This document shows, piece after piece, positions 28,377-30,317 of a stretch of DNA of 30,317 nucleotides. Position 1 is the stretch's first letter. Each line of letters begins with the position of its first letter. The stretch is taken from the IMG/VR virus record IMGVR_UViG_3300025138_012274, positions 1-30,317 of that record, one strand, 5' to 3'. The notes under the pieces are model-generated. The model was given only the letters and a program-made list of their open reading frames with translations. It did no database searches and was not told the origin of the DNA. The DNA is from a virus. A program made the position numbers and the translations under genes.

Positions 28377-28792
28377 TTTATTAAGGGTTTTATTTCTTTT
28401 TTATTTAATCCTCTTTCCATTAATATACGATTAATTTCTGGGGTATCCAATATATTTATATATTCTTTTGCTTCTTTACTGGAACATTCAAAATAATCTC
28501 TAATATGATCTACTAAGTCTTTATTTGGTTGTTTAATTTTAGATTTAATATATTTATTCCATTTATTATTTTTAGGTATAAATTCTTTGTAAATAGTATA
28601 AATTGATTTTTTTTCCTGTGGTGGATAATCTTGAACAAAATTGACTATCTCTAAATAATCAGGATTCATAGATAAAAATCTATGAACCATATAACTATTA
28701 AATACCTCCCAATCTTTATCGCTAAAGGATTTAGTTGGAGTTTTATACTGATTTATATGTTTTAACCAATCAAATATATTAGAGCAATTCAT
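28373..28792 (-). CDS. 62: gp62-like clamp-loader small subunit, 139 residues
   Basis: MNCSNIFDWLKHINQYKTPT starts a protein with the general form of T4 gp62: helical, with a W in the first ten residues, followed by FVQDYPPQEKKSIYTIYKEF and a C-terminal helical pair (EAKEYINILDTPEINRILME). T4 gp62 is 187 residues, so this is a shorter version. It works with gp44 (downstream of which it lies, with one small gene between) to open the sliding clamp. Similarity is weak, so the call relies partly on position. It overlaps the 80-residue gene by 14 bases. Confidence 0.6.
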   Translation of the reverse strand: MNCSNIFDWLKHINQYKTPTKSFSDKDWEVFNSYMVHRFLSMNPDYLEIVNFVQDYPPQEKKSIYTIYKEFIPKNNKWNKYIKSKIKQPNKDLVDHIRDYFECSSKEAKEYINILDTPEINRILMERGLNKKEIKPLIK

Positions 28793-29021
28793 CCTTAAAT
28801 TCTTCTCTTAAGTCTTTAGGTAATGTTGATTCTAATATTTTTTTAGTTTCTGGGTCGAAAAATACAGGAACAGGTAATAATGCATCTTCATCTGTACCTG
28901 TTACAAATCTAGAAATTTTTCTTAAAACTACTCCTTGAAGAAATATGCTACCTCCTTCAGAATTTTTAACCCCAGTAGTATTTTTTAAATCAATTTGAGG
29001 TTGTTGTACTTGTTGGTCCAT
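28779..29021 (-). CDS. Hypothetical protein between clamp-loader genes, 80 residues
   Basis: MDQQVQQPQIDLKNTTGVKN then GGSIFLQGVVLRKISRFVTG and VPVFFDPETKKILESTLPKD, a beta-rich protein with a polar Gln/Asn-rich start. No family recognised. It lies two bases after the clamp-loader ATPase gene and overlaps the gp62-like gene, so it is part of the replication operon. In T4, genes 44 and 62 are adjacent; the insertion is unusual. A role with the clamp loader or the sliding clamp is possible. Confidence 0.65.
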   Translation of the reverse strand: MDQQVQQPQIDLKNTTGVKNSEGGSIFLQGVVLRKISRFVTGTDEDALLPVPVFFDPETKKILESTLPKDLREEFKDELL

Positions 29022-29023
29022 AA

Positions 29024-29944
29024 TTATTTATTTTTTATTAAATTTTGTATTAATGACATCGTATTAATTTCCTTATCAATACGAAAGTTTGATTTATATT
29101 GGTGTTCATTTATTAAAATAGCAGCAGTTCCTTCTTTACCTGGCATATATTCTGATGCTTTATCGTATAACATTCTGAATAATTCATCAAAATCATCTAT
29201 ATTTGCATCTGCTATAATTTGTCTAATTGTAGAATACCCTTGTTGTGAGTTTCGTGTACTTAAAATAGAAATAACTTGATCTATGTAATTTGATGATACT
29301 AATATTGATTTATCTAATTGTAATTTATTATCTTGAGTAGATAATTGTATAGTATTAATACATTTACGTAAATCTGGATAATATTGGTTAACTAAAGGTG
29401 CTAAATCTTTAACATTATGTTCAATTGATTCTTCATTTAATAACCAATTTAAATGTTTAGCAACATCTTTTTTAGTTGGGGGTACAATTTTAAGTACTTG
29501 GCACCTTGATTGTAAAGGATCAATAATCCTTTCTACAAAATTACAAGTCATAATAAATCTAGTAGTACGGGAAAAAGTTTCTATTACATTTCGAAGTGAA
29601 GCTTGAGCTTGAATTGTTAAAAAATCAGCTTCATCTAAAATAACTACTTTAAGAGGTTTAAAAGAAGCAACACTTGCAAAACTTGATACTTTATCTCTAA
29701 TTGTTTCTATGCCTCTTTCATCACTAGCATTTATATAAAGATGATCACAATTTAAATTTTGAACACAAATTTTGGCTAACGTTGTTTTTCCTGTACCTGC
29801 GGGGCCATAAAATATTAAATTTTGGATATCATTTTGTTCTATATATTTAGAAATAGATTTTTTAATATTTTCATTACCAACATAATTCTCTAATTTAGAG
29901 GGTCGATATTTTTCTACTAATAAACTATTCTCCGTATTCGCCAT
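29024..29944 (-). CDS. 44: Clamp-loader ATPase, gp44/RFC small-subunit type
   Basis: 306 residues; T4 gp44 has 319. LVEKYRPSKLENYVGNE is the RFC-box start, GPAGTGKTT (47-55) the Walker A, LDEAD (103-107) the Walker B, S146-R-C148 the SRC arginine finger, and TCNF the sensor 1 region. It forms the ATPase ring that loads the sliding clamp on primed DNA with gp62. It overlaps the 90-residue gene by 20 bases. This is the strongest indicator of a T4-like replication module and of phage origin. Confidence 0.9.
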   Translation of the reverse strand: MANTENSLLVEKYRPSKLENYVGNENIKKSISKYIEQNDIQNLIFYGPAGTGKTTLAKICVQNLNCDHLYINASDERGIETIRDKVSSFASVASFKPLKVVILDEADFLTIQAQASLRNVIETFSRTTRFIMTCNFVERIIDPLQSRCQVLKIVPPTKKDVAKHLNWLLNEESIEHNVKDLAPLVNQYYPDLRKCINTIQLSTQDNKLQLDKSILVSSNYIDQVISILSTRNSQQGYSTIRQIIADANIDDFDELFRMLYDKASEYMPGKEGTAAILINEHQYKSNFRIDKEINTMSLIQNLIKNK

Positions 29945-30197
29945 ATATTGAATATTTTTTTACTGGTTCTGGTGTTATTTCTGTTTCAGTTGAATCAATT
30001 GCATACAAACTGCTTTTTAATGGTTCTAACCTATAACTACCTTTAAATCCTGTTTTAACCATATAGGCTTCTAAACAATCAGTTAATGTTTTATGTATAG
30101 GACCATCGGGTTCATTTGCAATTAATCTCCATTTATCGCCAGGCGGTACTCGCCTAGCGATTAGGATATTTTGTTCTTCAATTTTTGTCTTAGCCAT
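29925..30197 (-). CDS. Hypothetical protein, 90 residues
   Basis: MAKTKIEEQNILIARRVPPG then DKWRLIANEPDGPIHKTLTD suggest a small conserved phage domain with beta strands and one helix (LTDCLEAYMVKTGFKG). The C-terminus is Pro/Glu-rich (TEITPEPVKKYSIYGEYGE). No family recognised. It is followed, with a 20-base overlap, by the clamp-loader gene, so it belongs to the replication operon. Confidence 0.6.
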   Translation of the reverse strand: MAKTKIEEQNILIARRVPPGDKWRLIANEPDGPIHKTLTDCLEAYMVKTGFKGSYRLEPLKSSLYAIDSTETEITPEPVKKYSIYGEYGE

Positions 30198-30208
30198 AAG
30201 ATACGAAA

Positions 30209-30317
30209 CTATTTTGACTCAGCCACAGATGCTTTTTTATAATCTGTAATTACTCTTTTAATAGATTGTGCTGCTTTTCTTGCAACAGCTTGACTCTTTT
30301 TAGTGCTACCACTATTG
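30209..30317 (-). CDS. C-terminal fragment of a Lys/Ala-rich protein
   Basis: The frame enters from the right edge and ends with TAG at 30209. The last 36 or so residues are NSGSTKKSQAVARKAAQS followed by an IKRVITDYKKASVAESK tail, helical and basic. The start lies outside the window. The frame has no internal stop and lies 12 bases upstream of the 90-residue gene, so it probably belongs to the same operon. Identity unknown. Confidence 0.5.
   Translation of the reverse strand, partial: NSGSTKKSQAVARKAAQSIKRVITDYKKASVAESK

Noticed and set aside
28428-28440. taatatacga string resembling the promoter -7 region
   Set aside because: It lies inside the gp62-like coding sequence and has no upstream box at the right distance.
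1-30317. CRISPR array, insertion sequence or integrase
   Set aside because: No repeat-spacer pattern, no terminal inverted repeats with a transposase, and no recombinase motif was seen.

Overview
The window is most likely part of a tailed-phage genome of T4-like (large myovirus) character, infecting a member of the Bacteroidetes, probably a flavobacterium. Evidence for phage: every credible gene over 30 kb lies on the minus strand, there are long runs of tiny genes overlapping by ATGA or TAATG, and the right end carries a T4 gp44-like clamp-loader ATPase followed by a gp62-like small subunit. Other phage-type genes are a RecB/Cas4-type nuclease, an HNH-type protein, a membrane-anchored lysozyme-like protein and several zinc-ribbon micro-proteins. 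Evidence for the host: six promoters share a TTTG/TTAG box exactly 20 nt upstream of TATATTCA/TATATTTA, close to the Bacteroidetes -33 TTTG / -7 TAnnTTTG promoter. The sequence is strongly AT-rich. No tRNA, rRNA, CRISPR array or transposase was seen.

Layout, in the direction of transcription (right to left). 30.3-26.5 kb is a replication/nucleotide block: clamp loader, an Nmad1/DUF1599-like protein, a Cas4-like nuclease and a ribbon-helix-helix protein. 26.5-11.36 kb is a compact 16-gene surface-glycan module with almost no intergenic DNA. 11.36-11.10 kb is a non-coding segment with two promoters and a candidate structured RNA. 11.1-0.4 kb is an accessory belt of small genes in several promoter-led units: a DksA-like zinc finger, HNH protein, lysozyme-like protein, SWIM finger, PD-(D/E)XK-like nuclease, Smr domain, cytidylyltransferase and many unknowns. 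1.0-0 kb contains a phased array of CAGTACCC repeats, another promoter and an unusual non-coding stretch.

The glycan module holds four glycosyltransferases of GT2/GT4 type, a GT11-type (fucosyltransferase-family) enzyme, GDP-mannose 4,6-dehydratase, an RmlB-like dTDP-glucose 4,6-dehydratase, a 380-residue DegT-fold protein whose PLP lysine position is histidine (as in ColD/RfbH 3-dehydratases), a compact 198-residue DegT-fold protein that keeps the lysine, a sugar N-formyltransferase-like protein, a cupin, a short SDR, and a striking trio: an acetolactate-synthase-like ThDP enzyme, an acylating acetaldehyde dehydrogenase and a 4-hydroxy-2-oxovalerate aldolase. I infer that the phage makes one or more unusual deoxy, formamido or carbon-branched sugars from host GDP-mannose and dTDP-glucose and transfers them to a surface glycan, either the host envelope or its own virion. 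The trio is the part whose product is least predictable and is the best candidate for undescribed biochemistry.

Non-coding highlights are the six-copy promoter family with a shared AAAGGTTATG-like leader, an intrinsic terminator whose loop holds the -33 box of the next promoter (5248-5292), a promoter-led structured RNA candidate (11172-11318) and the helically phased repeats at 856-998.
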